From: Bacteroidota bacterium
GTDB lineage: Bacteria; Bacteroidota; Bacteroidia; Bacteroidales; Prolixibacteraceae
NCBI GenBank assembly: GCA_023251435.1
Contig: JAHEYU010000036.1
Coordinates: 1 to 55,674, forward strand
Length of the DNA stretch: 55,674 bases
Reading direction: 5' to 3'
In this document: one piece after another, positions 9,501 to 17,174 of the stretch
Position numbering within the stretch: the stretch's first letter is position 1
Layout: every line of letters starts with the position of its first letter
Position numbers and translations under genes: made by a program
Notes under the pieces: model-generated
Databases searched by the model: none
The model's input: only the letters and a program-made list of their open reading frames with translations
What the model was told of the DNA's origin: nothing

Positions 9501-9965
9501 GAGTTGAACATTTATTTCCCGGCCTCCAGCAATGGTGGTTTTTGTCCAGACGTATTGTTTCATCGACTTTTCAGGCGTGATCCATGGCCCGCCGCTCGTG
9601 CTCCAGCCATCGCAGTTGTGCACGCCAATGGCAATTCCCAGACGATTGGCTTCCTGCAAAGACCATTTAAACATATCAAACCACTCTTCGGTATAAAATT
9701 TCACAGGAGGCTTAACGATTTCCATCGGAACCCAACTACCTACATTCAGGATAGTGGCCTGCGAAATTCCCTGCTGATTCATCGATTCCAGGTCTTTGGT
9801 AATCCCGTCTTTGGTGATGTTTCCGCTGATCCAGTGCCACCAGGTATGCACTTTAGCCGATTGTGGAGGTGATTTAAAATAACCCGGATTCAAAGCATTC
9901 TGTCCGGTTGTAAAGTGTGAATTGATCAAAATCAAGACAAATAAAACAATGATTATTTTCTTCAT
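6561..9965 (-). CDS. GH106-type alpha-L-rhamnosidase
   Basis: This large exported hydrolase has 1134 residues from the preferred start MKKIIIV; the frame extends 13 codons further up, into the upstream stop region, without a signal-like sequence. After the signal peptide comes the GH106-like opening: FKSPPQSAKVHTWWHWISG, then NITKDGITKDLESM. The central region contains the conserved-looking LIDSWECFFQNW and a long (alpha/beta) barrel. The C-terminus is a galactose-binding-like beta-sandwich of the GH2/GH106 kind (AEVRLNGKLLAFAW, NRFIGDL). Family members release alpha-L-rhamnose from rhamnogalacturonans and other rhamnose-bearing glycans. It begins 11 nt after the stop of the GH43 gene at 9977 and so is cotranscribed. 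Family assignment is fairly secure; the substrate is not. Confidence 0.85.
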   Translation of the reverse strand: MKKIIIVLFVLILINSHFTTGQNALNPGYFKSPPQSAKVHTWWHWISGNITKDGITKDLESMNQQGISQATILNVGSWVPMEIVKPPVKFYTEEWFDMFKWSLQEANRLGIAIGVHNCDGWSTSGGPWITPEKSMKQYVWTKTTIAGGREINVQLEQPQALHNFYRDVAVVAFPVEEKLNSYQKATPKVTLNKTDAAALLNDGNPLSELTIKAGEAVSISFTSEFAADKLVIFPRMVFDWEDMTKINTQFVLLSSNDGVNYKKISDLEIKGVNKTVAISFPETKSKYYKLECVKSWNNYALSEIELLKGSEEPTYSPKISGLLEKIGSVKSASEKEFNLTAKNNLTGIPESSIVDITSSVSPDGILKWKAPKGNWRVIRFGYTTTGKKNGPATPEGTGLEVDKMDSKALDFHFDSFSGKLIEASGKYTGNTFKFLLIDSWECFFQNWTAKFPQEFNERRGYSLTPWIPVLCGEVVENTQQSEAFLHDFNKTISDLIDLNYFSHFKDLCHQNKLEMHAEIIYGDDGSYPSLDILRSNNHPDLPMTEFWANPDKNQFPEYKPSDRPKADFPTYAALACNKQIIGSEAYTGFAHYSESPADLKPFGDAAYCQGINQMILHSYVHQAKDLKPGVTLMKFAAHFNRNNPWWDFARGWMDYQARVQYVLQKGEPVVDVIFYAGDQLPQYFSKSIVNELPYGTMANACNFEMLQQAKVVDGKISFGGNQSFPILTLPKTMTMDFATLKQIARLVSDGAVVYGPKPTEMLSIKDITTNKAEFLQLADALWDKSPENKYGKGTVISGKPIAEVLKQLGVLPDLASNSNDPKEIMFIHKRMGDTDVFYVFNQQNKVLNRELIFRVSGKTPEVWNPENGAITKPVLFAMDQHQTRIPLSFKAYESKIIVFRNEKPAQYIQAVSRSGNQIFPQLQFTATSSEIPQATVRNGKFNFTSNQSGEYSFTSHSNQIIKLSLVAAKSVEIENFKSKIEFFPISDEVIAPVEITKLKSLTEFDQPAIKYFAGKAKYTIAFTAPEGFVSESDLVVLNLGKMDATAEVRLNGKLLAFAWKPDTELDVSGLLKQENVLEIAVANVCRNRFIGDLIQYGTLKSLFTTSPITEILTKDMPLKPSGLMGPLKLMKYTK

Positions 9966-9976
9966 CGGAAAGTTAT

Positions 9977-11614
9977 TTAGTTGGTTTTTCGATAGGTTGC
10001 CCAATCAAAGCTAGCAATTGCCGGCGTCTTTGCAAAGGCATACAAACCAAAATAGGCTCCTACATAACCTCCTGAAACCTTGGTGCTCAAATGTTTTCCG
10101 TCGAGCACACTGCCCATCTGCGTCCAGGTTTTGTTGTTCAGACTGTATTCGCAGGCGAAATCAGCTTCAAGGGCTTTCATTCGTAAATAAATTGGTTTGC
10201 CCGGTTTATAACCTTTTAATTCTGTCTTCTCAAATTCTTTCGTTGCTGAAGCAACCATCAGATAATTCTTGCCAGCTATTTGCTGAATAGTCAGTTTGTA
10301 GTAAAATTTTTCGTTCTGAAAAGCAACAATTCCGGCTTCCATCTCTTTGCCTTTTTCAAGCTTCAGTGAAGCCGTGAATTCTGAATTGGCAAACTGCAAA
10401 CGGCGACCGATAAACGAAGGATTTCCAACTTCAGAAATACTTATCGGGCGGGCTTGAATTTTCAATGAATTGTCTTTTAATTCATACCACTTTTCCTGAG
10501 GTGTGCGGATAAAATTCCACTCAAAATTCAGTTTAGGCTGGTCGAAATCGTCTTTCCAATTGGCCGAGTTATCACGAAAAGTTACTTTTCCTTCTTCTGC
10601 TTTCAGAGGCAATGATACCTGGGAAGGAACAGCTTTGCCTTTTTCGAGAATAATGGGCCATTCACCACTCCAGTCAACATTTTGTATAAATGTTTGCCTC
10701 CCTGTATTGAAAAATTCATCTTCATATGGCTGACATCCAAGAAAAACAGCAACCCAGTCACCATTGGGAGTTTGAACAAAATCGGCGTGACCGGTACAGG
10801 TAACCGGGTCTATTCGATCCGCTGGCATGTCGCGTTGTGTCAGGATCGGATTATCTTTGAATACTTCGTAAGGCCCCCAGATATTTCTGCTTCTGAAAAT
10901 TACCTGGGAATGGTCAAGTCCGGTTCCACCTTCTGCACATAGCAAATAATAATAGCCATTCTTGTTGAAAATGTGTGGCCCTTCGATCCAGATTGGCTTT
11001 TTGGAAATATCAGTTCCCCCATTTACGATCTCTACCCGCTTACCAATTGGTTTTTTAGCAGCTAAATCAAATTTCTGTAACCAAAGCGAACGATGCCCAT
11101 TATACAAAGGTTTACCGTCGGCTACCGGACCATTGTTCACCAGATAAGCAGTTCCATCCAAATCAAAAAAGAAGGATGGATCAATCCCGTCAACTTCTTT
11201 TAGCCAATTTGGTTCAGACCAGGGCCCTGCAGGATTTTTAGCGGTTACATAAAAGTTCCCGCCTTTTCCACCCATAAGCGTTGTAATCATGTAAAATACT
11301 CCTTCATGATAACGGATAGAAGGTGCATATAGCCCTGCAGAAATCCATTCATCGGTAAGGTTCAGTTGTGAAGGCCGATCCAAAACATGTCCAATTTGCT
11401 TCCAATGCGTAAGATCGGTACTATGGAAGATTGGAATTCCGGGGAAAAACGAAAACGAAGAATTGACCAGATAATAGTCGGTTCCAACCCTGCAAATACT
11501 TGGGTCGGGATAAAAACCGGGAAGTATCGGATTTTCGGTTTGTGCAACAGCTACAGTTGCAATTATTGAAAAAATGGTTGACAAAAGCAGAAGTTTTAAG
11601 TGTTGTAAATTCAT
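9977..11614 (-). CDS. GH43 beta-xylosidase/arabinofuranosidase with C-terminal beta-sandwich
   Basis: This is an exported two-domain GH43 of 545 residues. The signal peptide ends at VAVAQ. The five-bladed propeller (about 28-320) shows base D37 in FYPDPS, D145 in GIDPSF and acid E211 in WIEGPH. Residues about 345-545 form a concanavalin-A-like sandwich, the domain that completes the active site in beta-xylosidases of this type. The opening matches the 568-residue GH43 further upstream closely (PGxxPDPSICxVGxDYYLV and HVLDRPSQLNL), so the two are paralogues. Neighbours are a GH5-like gene 21 nt upstream and the GH106 gene 11 nt downstream. Removal of xylose or arabinose from xylan oligosaccharides is the likely role. 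Confidence 0.92.
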   Translation of the reverse strand: MNLQHLKLLLLSTIFSIIATVAVAQTENPILPGFYPDPSICRVGTDYYLVNSSFSFFPGIPIFHSTDLTHWKQIGHVLDRPSQLNLTDEWISAGLYAPSIRYHEGVFYMITTLMGGKGGNFYVTAKNPAGPWSEPNWLKEVDGIDPSFFFDLDGTAYLVNNGPVADGKPLYNGHRSLWLQKFDLAAKKPIGKRVEIVNGGTDISKKPIWIEGPHIFNKNGYYYLLCAEGGTGLDHSQVIFRSRNIWGPYEVFKDNPILTQRDMPADRIDPVTCTGHADFVQTPNGDWVAVFLGCQPYEDEFFNTGRQTFIQNVDWSGEWPIILEKGKAVPSQVSLPLKAEEGKVTFRDNSANWKDDFDQPKLNFEWNFIRTPQEKWYELKDNSLKIQARPISISEVGNPSFIGRRLQFANSEFTASLKLEKGKEMEAGIVAFQNEKFYYKLTIQQIAGKNYLMVASATKEFEKTELKGYKPGKPIYLRMKALEADFACEYSLNNKTWTQMGSVLDGKHLSTKVSGGYVGAYFGLYAFAKTPAIASFDWATYRKTN

Positions 11615-11635
11615 TGCAATTATTTTTTAAGTTAT

Positions 11636-12727
11636 TTAATCCGTACCTGTAATCTCTTTCACCAAATTGAAAAATCCCTTTTTCCTTTCGGAGTTGATAC
11701 CCCAATCAACCGGCACGCTTTGAAAACCTTCGGTATAATCGGTTTCTCCAGGAAACCTAAAATCAAGGTACCCCCATGAAATATAACTTTTTATAGACGT
11801 AGTGAAATTGTTAACTTCTTTATCAAAATCGAAATGATCATCTTCATTATTCACGATAGGCATTTTCCTGTAACCTTTCGCGTTTCTGGTATCTACGGCA
11901 AGCTTAGTCAAACGCTCCGGGTTTTTAGCCCCATTTCCATGAATCAACAAAAAATCGGAAGCTTTAATGACATTTAAAGAGGGTACCGTACATCCGGCAA
12001 AACTGGTTCCAACAAGGTAACGGTATCCCTTCTTTTTATTTGATCTGACCATTTTAATAAGCTCATGTACGCGGTCGGCTTTTAAAATATCATGATCATA
12101 CATCTTAATATTGGTTTCGTTGTTGATTTCAATCAATACATTCCGATATTCTTTTTCAAAAAGCCAGTCGATTAAATTATTTACAGCATTTTTTATGGCG
12201 GCCTCATCGGTCAGATACTCATCTTGCCTGAAATAAAAAATTCCGAGAATGACAACCATTTGCAGTTCATCTGCCTTTTTCAGAATGTTGTCCAAACGTT
12301 TCATATATCCATCATGCAATGAACCATCCTTGTGAAACCCCGGATTGGTATAAGGTATTCCCTGGTAGCCTACCGGACTTCCACCCTGCATATTAAGCGT
12401 AAAACAATTTAGTCCGTAACTTTTCCAAAGGGGCATTGCTTCAACAAACTCCTTGTTGTTCCTTTCTGCATCCCATTTTTTTGTGTCGGGGTAGGCAAAT
12501 GAGTGTGAAGTGTTTGGATCGATGTCATCAAAAATTCCCTGAACCATTCGCGAATTAATCAGCAAACCTTCCACTTTATGTCCTTTCCAATAACGACCTT
12601 CGTAAGTTGGTTTCCCGTTGATGTAAAACTGGTCTCCTTTAATGGAAACAACGGTTTGAGAAAAACCCGGATGGCCAGCCAAAATGGTTAGCAAAACCGA
12701 AATCAGAATAAATTTAATATGTATCAT
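11636..12727 (-). CDS. Uncharacterised exported TIM-barrel glycoside hydrolase (GH5-like, clan GH-A)
   Basis: The signal peptide ends at GFSQ. The 363-residue protein has a typical clan GH-A opening (INGKPTYEGRYWKG) and alternating strands and helices: LNCFTLNMQGG, MVVILGIFYF. The acid/base candidate is E204 in IEINNET, at the end of a strand as in GH5 proteins, and the nucleophile candidate is E295 in IVNNEDDHF. I do not recognise a named family. The spacing of the two glutamates (about 90 residues) fits a single-domain retaining hydrolase. Its start overlaps the stop of the alpha-glucuronidase-like gene by 14 nt, so translation is probably coupled and the two products may act on the same side chain. 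Confidence 0.65.
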   Translation of the reverse strand: MIHIKFILISVLLTILAGHPGFSQTVVSIKGDQFYINGKPTYEGRYWKGHKVEGLLINSRMVQGIFDDIDPNTSHSFAYPDTKKWDAERNNKEFVEAMPLWKSYGLNCFTLNMQGGSPVGYQGIPYTNPGFHKDGSLHDGYMKRLDNILKKADELQMVVILGIFYFRQDEYLTDEAAIKNAVNNLIDWLFEKEYRNVLIEINNETNIKMYDHDILKADRVHELIKMVRSNKKKGYRYLVGTSFAGCTVPSLNVIKASDFLLIHGNGAKNPERLTKLAVDTRNAKGYRKMPIVNNEDDHFDFDKEVNNFTTSIKSYISWGYLDFRFPGETDYTEGFQSVPVDWGINSERKKGFFNLVKEITGTD

Positions 12728-14873
12728 TTTTTGCCAGTTCTATATCTTTTTTTACTTCCTCTTCAAGTTTGTCCCAATCGAATAACCCCATCATGGCAAT
12801 ATTCATTTTGATATATTGCTTGTCCAAAATTTTTGCGTATTGCTGCCAATTCAAAAGTGAGTTTTCCAATTCCTTAACTGCATGTGTTTTGAATTTTTCA
12901 TCTTTCGATTTCCTGTAAAGTTCAAGGTATGCAGCACCACGGATTTTTGCACCATAGTAATTTCCCAGATAGGCCATTGCCCTGATGTCGCCAATGGTTT
13001 CGGCTAATGCAATATTACCCTTACCTGATAAGTCATTTGCCAATGTCAATGCTGTTTTTGCAAATACTTCCAGACTATCAGCAACTTGCATGGGAGTAGT
13101 ACCCTTAATTTGATTATTTTTTAAAACTGTCTCAACGTAGTCAGGAATTGTAATCAAATCAGTAAAAGGCATTACCGGTGCATCAATAAAATGGTTTATA
13201 TTGTGATAACCGGGAATTGCCACTCCATAACCTGTGCTGATACCCGCCTCGGGCCACCATAAATAATCCCAGCTAAACCAATGAAATTTGTTAACCAAAG
13301 GGATGATTTTAGAGGCTGACTGCCATGCTGTGTAAAGATTTCTGCTTGACACCTCGGGAAAACGGTTACTCAATAAGCCCTGTAACAATTCTGTTGATGT
13401 TTGCGGGTCATAACCCATTCGACCCCATAGCAAGAAGCTATACCAATGCTTTTCATTCTCCAATTCCCGTGGAGATGTTGGGTTTTTACTGATGCTTTCA
13501 CGTCCCCATACAAATCGGTCGGAGCCCTTATAATAACCAGCCGTTTTATCGCCTTTGGGGAGATTAAGTATGAACTGTCTCACAAATTCCGGATCGCCCC
13601 ACCGTAAATTATAAATATCATCATTACGGATATTCCACCAGGTAGATACTCCCTCGGGAAGTTTGGAAAGCAACTCTTTTTCAGCAAATTTTGGTGCAAA
13701 ATCGGCATAAGTTCTTCCACGGGCATATTTAAAACTCATGTCAAAACCATCTTTTAGCTGACCAAATCGGCTTTCAATTTTATCATATTCCGTCCACCAA
13801 AACCGATGAATAAAAAGAATATGCCTGTCGGGTTGTTTTGCCTGGAAATCCTGAACTCCTTTTCCATAGGTATCCCACAGCCACTGTTCTTTTTCATCCG
13901 GTTCCATTCCACCCATATTTTCACCGGCTGTGACTCCAATGCCTTTAAGTTTTGAATAGGTTAGAAATAGTTGCTCAACCGACTTTCTCAGATAGGCTTT
14001 TGTTACCTCATTGTCCTTATTTTCAGTAATCCCATATTTTCCTAAAGCTCCATTCATGTGAATATTCCATACAATTATATTCACTTCTATTCCACGGTCG
14101 AAAGCATAATCCATTACTTTTCTCCACATGTCAATTTTCTCATCAATTGTCATGTCTTTAATTTTACCGGCTTTATTGTAAACATCGTTTAGCGCAACAT
14201 CCGGGTAGGCATCCAGCTTAATCATCGAAGGAAAAGGGTGCTGATTCCATAACGACAGCACATTGAAACGTTGACGGGCTAATACATCAAGGTAGTCTGC
14301 CCAGAAAGTAAGGTCCCACATGTTCTCAATGTTTGTTTGAGCGGAAGTACCCCGATCATCATGACTGGGTGTTCGTTCATCTAACGGAATATTAAATTTT
14401 ATTCCACGCCTGGCAATGTAAGGCTTGTGATCTTCGTTTTTAATTGAATCAAGACCAAAGGCTTTTACAATTTCACCAATGTGAATTCCTCCATACATAG
14501 CCCCTACTCTATCCCCACCTATTGCCCAATACGTTTTACCTGCATCACCTTCTGTAACCCTAAGGGAGTATTCTTGTTCGTTCATTTGATTGATGGGGGT
14601 CGCTTTTGCTTTCTTTAATTCAGCCAGGATTTCAGTATCGTTTTTAGCGATGATAATTCGGCTTCCTTTCGCATCAGCATCAAATTGGCTAATTGCATTA
14701 AGTGTAACAGAAATGTTTTTGCTTTCAAGAATATTTTTAAGATCTTCTGCAGCAAAAGCAATAGCTGGTTCCGAAGTATCGTAAAATAGTTTGTATTGAT
14801 CAGAAGTATTTTGTGCTGTACTCACAAAAAAAATAGAGCTGAAAACTAAAGTTAGGATATTGAATTTACTCAT
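12714..14873 (-). CDS. Alpha-glucuronidase-like exported hydrolase (GH67/GH20-type architecture)
   Basis: This 719-residue exported protein has a signal peptide ending at FVSTAQ. Residues about 25-145 look like the non-catalytic alpha/beta domain found before the barrel in GH67, GH20 and GH84 enzymes (AFAAEDLKNILE, IIIAKND, YWAIGGDRVGAMYGG). The barrel begins at ARRGIKFNIPLDER and continues with WADYLDVLARQRFNVLSLW, comparable to the GH67 barrel opening. Acidic candidates include the glutamate in GVTAGENMGG. A helical C-terminal region (about 560-719) follows. Family relatives remove 4-O-methyl-glucuronic acid from xylan, which would suit the GH10 context. The similarity is distant and comes from recognition by eye, so substrate and family number remain open. 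Confidence 0.6.
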   Translation of the reverse strand: MSKFNILTLVFSSIFFVSTAQNTSDQYKLFYDTSEPAIAFAAEDLKNILESKNISVTLNAISQFDADAKGSRIIIAKNDTEILAELKKAKATPINQMNEQEYSLRVTEGDAGKTYWAIGGDRVGAMYGGIHIGEIVKAFGLDSIKNEDHKPYIARRGIKFNIPLDERTPSHDDRGTSAQTNIENMWDLTFWADYLDVLARQRFNVLSLWNQHPFPSMIKLDAYPDVALNDVYNKAGKIKDMTIDEKIDMWRKVMDYAFDRGIEVNIIVWNIHMNGALGKYGITENKDNEVTKAYLRKSVEQLFLTYSKLKGIGVTAGENMGGMEPDEKEQWLWDTYGKGVQDFQAKQPDRHILFIHRFWWTEYDKIESRFGQLKDGFDMSFKYARGRTYADFAPKFAEKELLSKLPEGVSTWWNIRNDDIYNLRWGDPEFVRQFILNLPKGDKTAGYYKGSDRFVWGRESISKNPTSPRELENEKHWYSFLLWGRMGYDPQTSTELLQGLLSNRFPEVSSRNLYTAWQSASKIIPLVNKFHWFSWDYLWWPEAGISTGYGVAIPGYHNINHFIDAPVMPFTDLITIPDYVETVLKNNQIKGTTPMQVADSLEVFAKTALTLANDLSGKGNIALAETIGDIRAMAYLGNYYGAKIRGAAYLELYRKSKDEKFKTHAVKELENSLLNWQQYAKILDKQYIKMNIAMMGLFDWDKLEEEVKKDIELAKNDTY

Positions 14874-14951
14874 ATTTTTTTTCTTTTAGATATCTCGAAT
14901 TTCTAATCTGTTTAATATATGCCTTTTGCGCAGTTTGTATCTGCTGTTATA

Positions 14952-17174
14952 TTATTTTCCAATCCAAAAAGTTGATTGAACACCCTGTAAATTCAATGTA
15001 CACCGGGTATATATTTGTCCGTTTTTTTTGACATACGAAACTTTCTGCAATTTTGAAACCGCTCCGGTATTTGGATTCCAGTTTTCCAGATTTAGCTTTC
15101 CCCTTAGCAAAACTTCAGTATCAAGATTGTTATCACTCGAATTTGCAAAAAAGTAAATGTCCTTGCCGTTGTGAATTTTGTGCAGATACGAAAAGTAGCC
15201 AAGTTTACTTGTGATTTTTGGGGTATCCGGAAAGATTACATCAGGCGCCGGCACCAATTCAGAAATCGTTTTCGACAACAATTCGGCAGTTGGTTTGGCC
15301 AAATAAATTGCTTTACCGCCCTTGTCATTGGTCTGCAATTGGGCTTGTGTGGCGGTATTGTCGCCGAACAGTTCAGTCACAATTTTTTCAATTTCCTGAT
15401 CATTTCCCACTTCAGCCGATTTTGATGGTAAAAGCGAAGTGGCCAGAACTTTTCCGCCGGCGTCGAAGAATTTTTTAATCTTCTGAAGCGCTTTTAACGA
15501 TATGACCTTTCCTCCCGGCAGAATCATCAGCTTGTAATCCTGATAATTTTCGACATTATTGAGGTGTAGCAAGTCGTTTTGAATGGTGTATTTTTCGGAG
15601 GTCAGATACTCGGGATGAACGAAAGTAAAATCGCGGCGAATCTCTTTGGTGAGCATATCGCTTATTTTCAGGTAATCGGCCTCGGGATAAGCCCATTCGC
15701 CTTCCAATTTATTTTCAGGAGCATCGAAATAAAAACCGCCCTGCAAACTTGCAATCGGATAAAGAATGGCAATATCAGAAACCCGGCGTCCACCCTGTAG
15801 AGCATAGCAGGTACGGCCAACATAATCGCTGTATCGGGGAAGAGCCGGTGCCAGTTTTTCACTTAAGGGCGAAATAAGTGGTGGCAACCATATATTCTTC
15901 GGGTTGTACCACATGCCATGTGGAATCACATAGTTAACACCTCTTACCAACATTTCCATCAAGGCACGGTAAAGCATAAGCGAATCAAAAGATTGTTCTT
16001 CGAAGGCACCATATATTTCAGTCGCTGTAATGGGGCGGTCGTAAAGTTCCGAAGCAGAAACAACCAGTTTAAATCCGTCGAGACCACGTCCATACCACAA
16101 GATATAGTCTGTCAATGGAATGTCAGTGTGACGGTAATACTTGAAAATGTCGCCATTCATATCCACTGGCTGAATACCATAATTGCCGGGTGGATGACCG
16201 GTGCTTTTTAGACCTTGTTTCTGTGTCCACTTTGTAACCATTTTGGGATATCCTTCGGCTAACAGTTCGGCACGCGTGTTAAAAAAAGCGACTCTGGCCA
16301 AATCGGTTTCAGGGCCAATGTTATACCACAAGGCCGGGTAATATGTGTCAGGATCAAAACCATTAAGTTCCTTGAATTTTTCATCAAACTCACCGGTCCA
16401 CTGGCGTTCGGTCCGCCAGAAACCTACATCATCAAAAAATACCTTCTGGATTGTATTCCCGAAATAGTTTCCCAATCTTTTGGAATACTCATCGTAAGTC
16501 AGGGTCATGTAGCGGTCAATAGCTGCTGTATCCAGAAAATCGACGGCAAAATGAGGCTCATAATGTGTTGCAATAACCAGATTAAAAAACATGATTCTCC
16601 ATTTTCCTTTTGGAACACTCCAGGTTAAAATGTTGGCATCGATGAATCCTGAAAGATTGATTCGCTCCAGAGTTTCCACATTCATGGCCACGGCAGCCAT
16701 CAACTTACCTTCTGGAACCGGTGTTTTAAATGTTGATGGACCATTCCGGATCACTTCGGTCTTGTCGATGGTTTTCCGAACATCGTCGGGGAATATTTTT
16801 TCCAGTTTTCCGCCGGCTGTTCCGCTCGGAAAGTCAATATCATCGTATAAAATTACCTCCCCACCAAGCTTCTTTGCTGTTTCGAGAATGATATTGATTT
16901 TACCGAAATAGTCGTCGCTCAAAAAGTCAGGTTTTGTATTTTTTACCGGCAAAATGGCTACTCCATTGAATTTGGCTTTAAAACTGGCGTCTGTCATTTG
17001 CTGAATGATTCCTTCATCGGTCAAATCTCCGTTCATGTGCCAGAAAGGTGTTGGATAATATTGTTTTGGAGGATTCATGAACGCCTTCTTTGTGAGAATA
17101 TTAACTGTTTGTGCACGAACATTCAGCACGGTAAAAAATAGAACAAACGATAGATAAAAAGTGATTTGTTTCAT
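14952..17174 (-). CDS. Divergent GH106-like exported hydrolase
   Basis: This 740-residue protein has a signal peptide ending at NVRAQ. The opening MNPPKQYYPTPFWHMNG followed by DLTDEGIIQQMTDA parallels the WWHWISGNITKDGI segment of the GH106 protein at 6561-9965. Shared features also include a mid-protein segment ending LVRGVNYVIPHGMWYNP and a late Rossmann-like part with LMILPGGKVI. It is about 390 residues shorter than that protein and lacks the extra C-terminal sandwich. Its start overlaps the stop of the GH10 gene by 4 nt, which couples it tightly to the xylanase. Alpha-L-rhamnosidase or a related alpha-glycosidase activity is plausible but not proven. Confidence 0.62.
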   Translation of the reverse strand: MKQITFYLSFVLFFTVLNVRAQTVNILTKKAFMNPPKQYYPTPFWHMNGDLTDEGIIQQMTDASFKAKFNGVAILPVKNTKPDFLSDDYFGKINIILETAKKLGGEVILYDDIDFPSGTAGGKLEKIFPDDVRKTIDKTEVIRNGPSTFKTPVPEGKLMAAVAMNVETLERINLSGFIDANILTWSVPKGKWRIMFFNLVIATHYEPHFAVDFLDTAAIDRYMTLTYDEYSKRLGNYFGNTIQKVFFDDVGFWRTERQWTGEFDEKFKELNGFDPDTYYPALWYNIGPETDLARVAFFNTRAELLAEGYPKMVTKWTQKQGLKSTGHPPGNYGIQPVDMNGDIFKYYRHTDIPLTDYILWYGRGLDGFKLVVSASELYDRPITATEIYGAFEEQSFDSLMLYRALMEMLVRGVNYVIPHGMWYNPKNIWLPPLISPLSEKLAPALPRYSDYVGRTCYALQGGRRVSDIAILYPIASLQGGFYFDAPENKLEGEWAYPEADYLKISDMLTKEIRRDFTFVHPEYLTSEKYTIQNDLLHLNNVENYQDYKLMILPGGKVISLKALQKIKKFFDAGGKVLATSLLPSKSAEVGNDQEIEKIVTELFGDNTATQAQLQTNDKGGKAIYLAKPTAELLSKTISELVPAPDVIFPDTPKITSKLGYFSYLHKIHNGKDIYFFANSSDNNLDTEVLLRGKLNLENWNPNTGAVSKLQKVSYVKKNGQIYTRCTLNLQGVQSTFWIGK

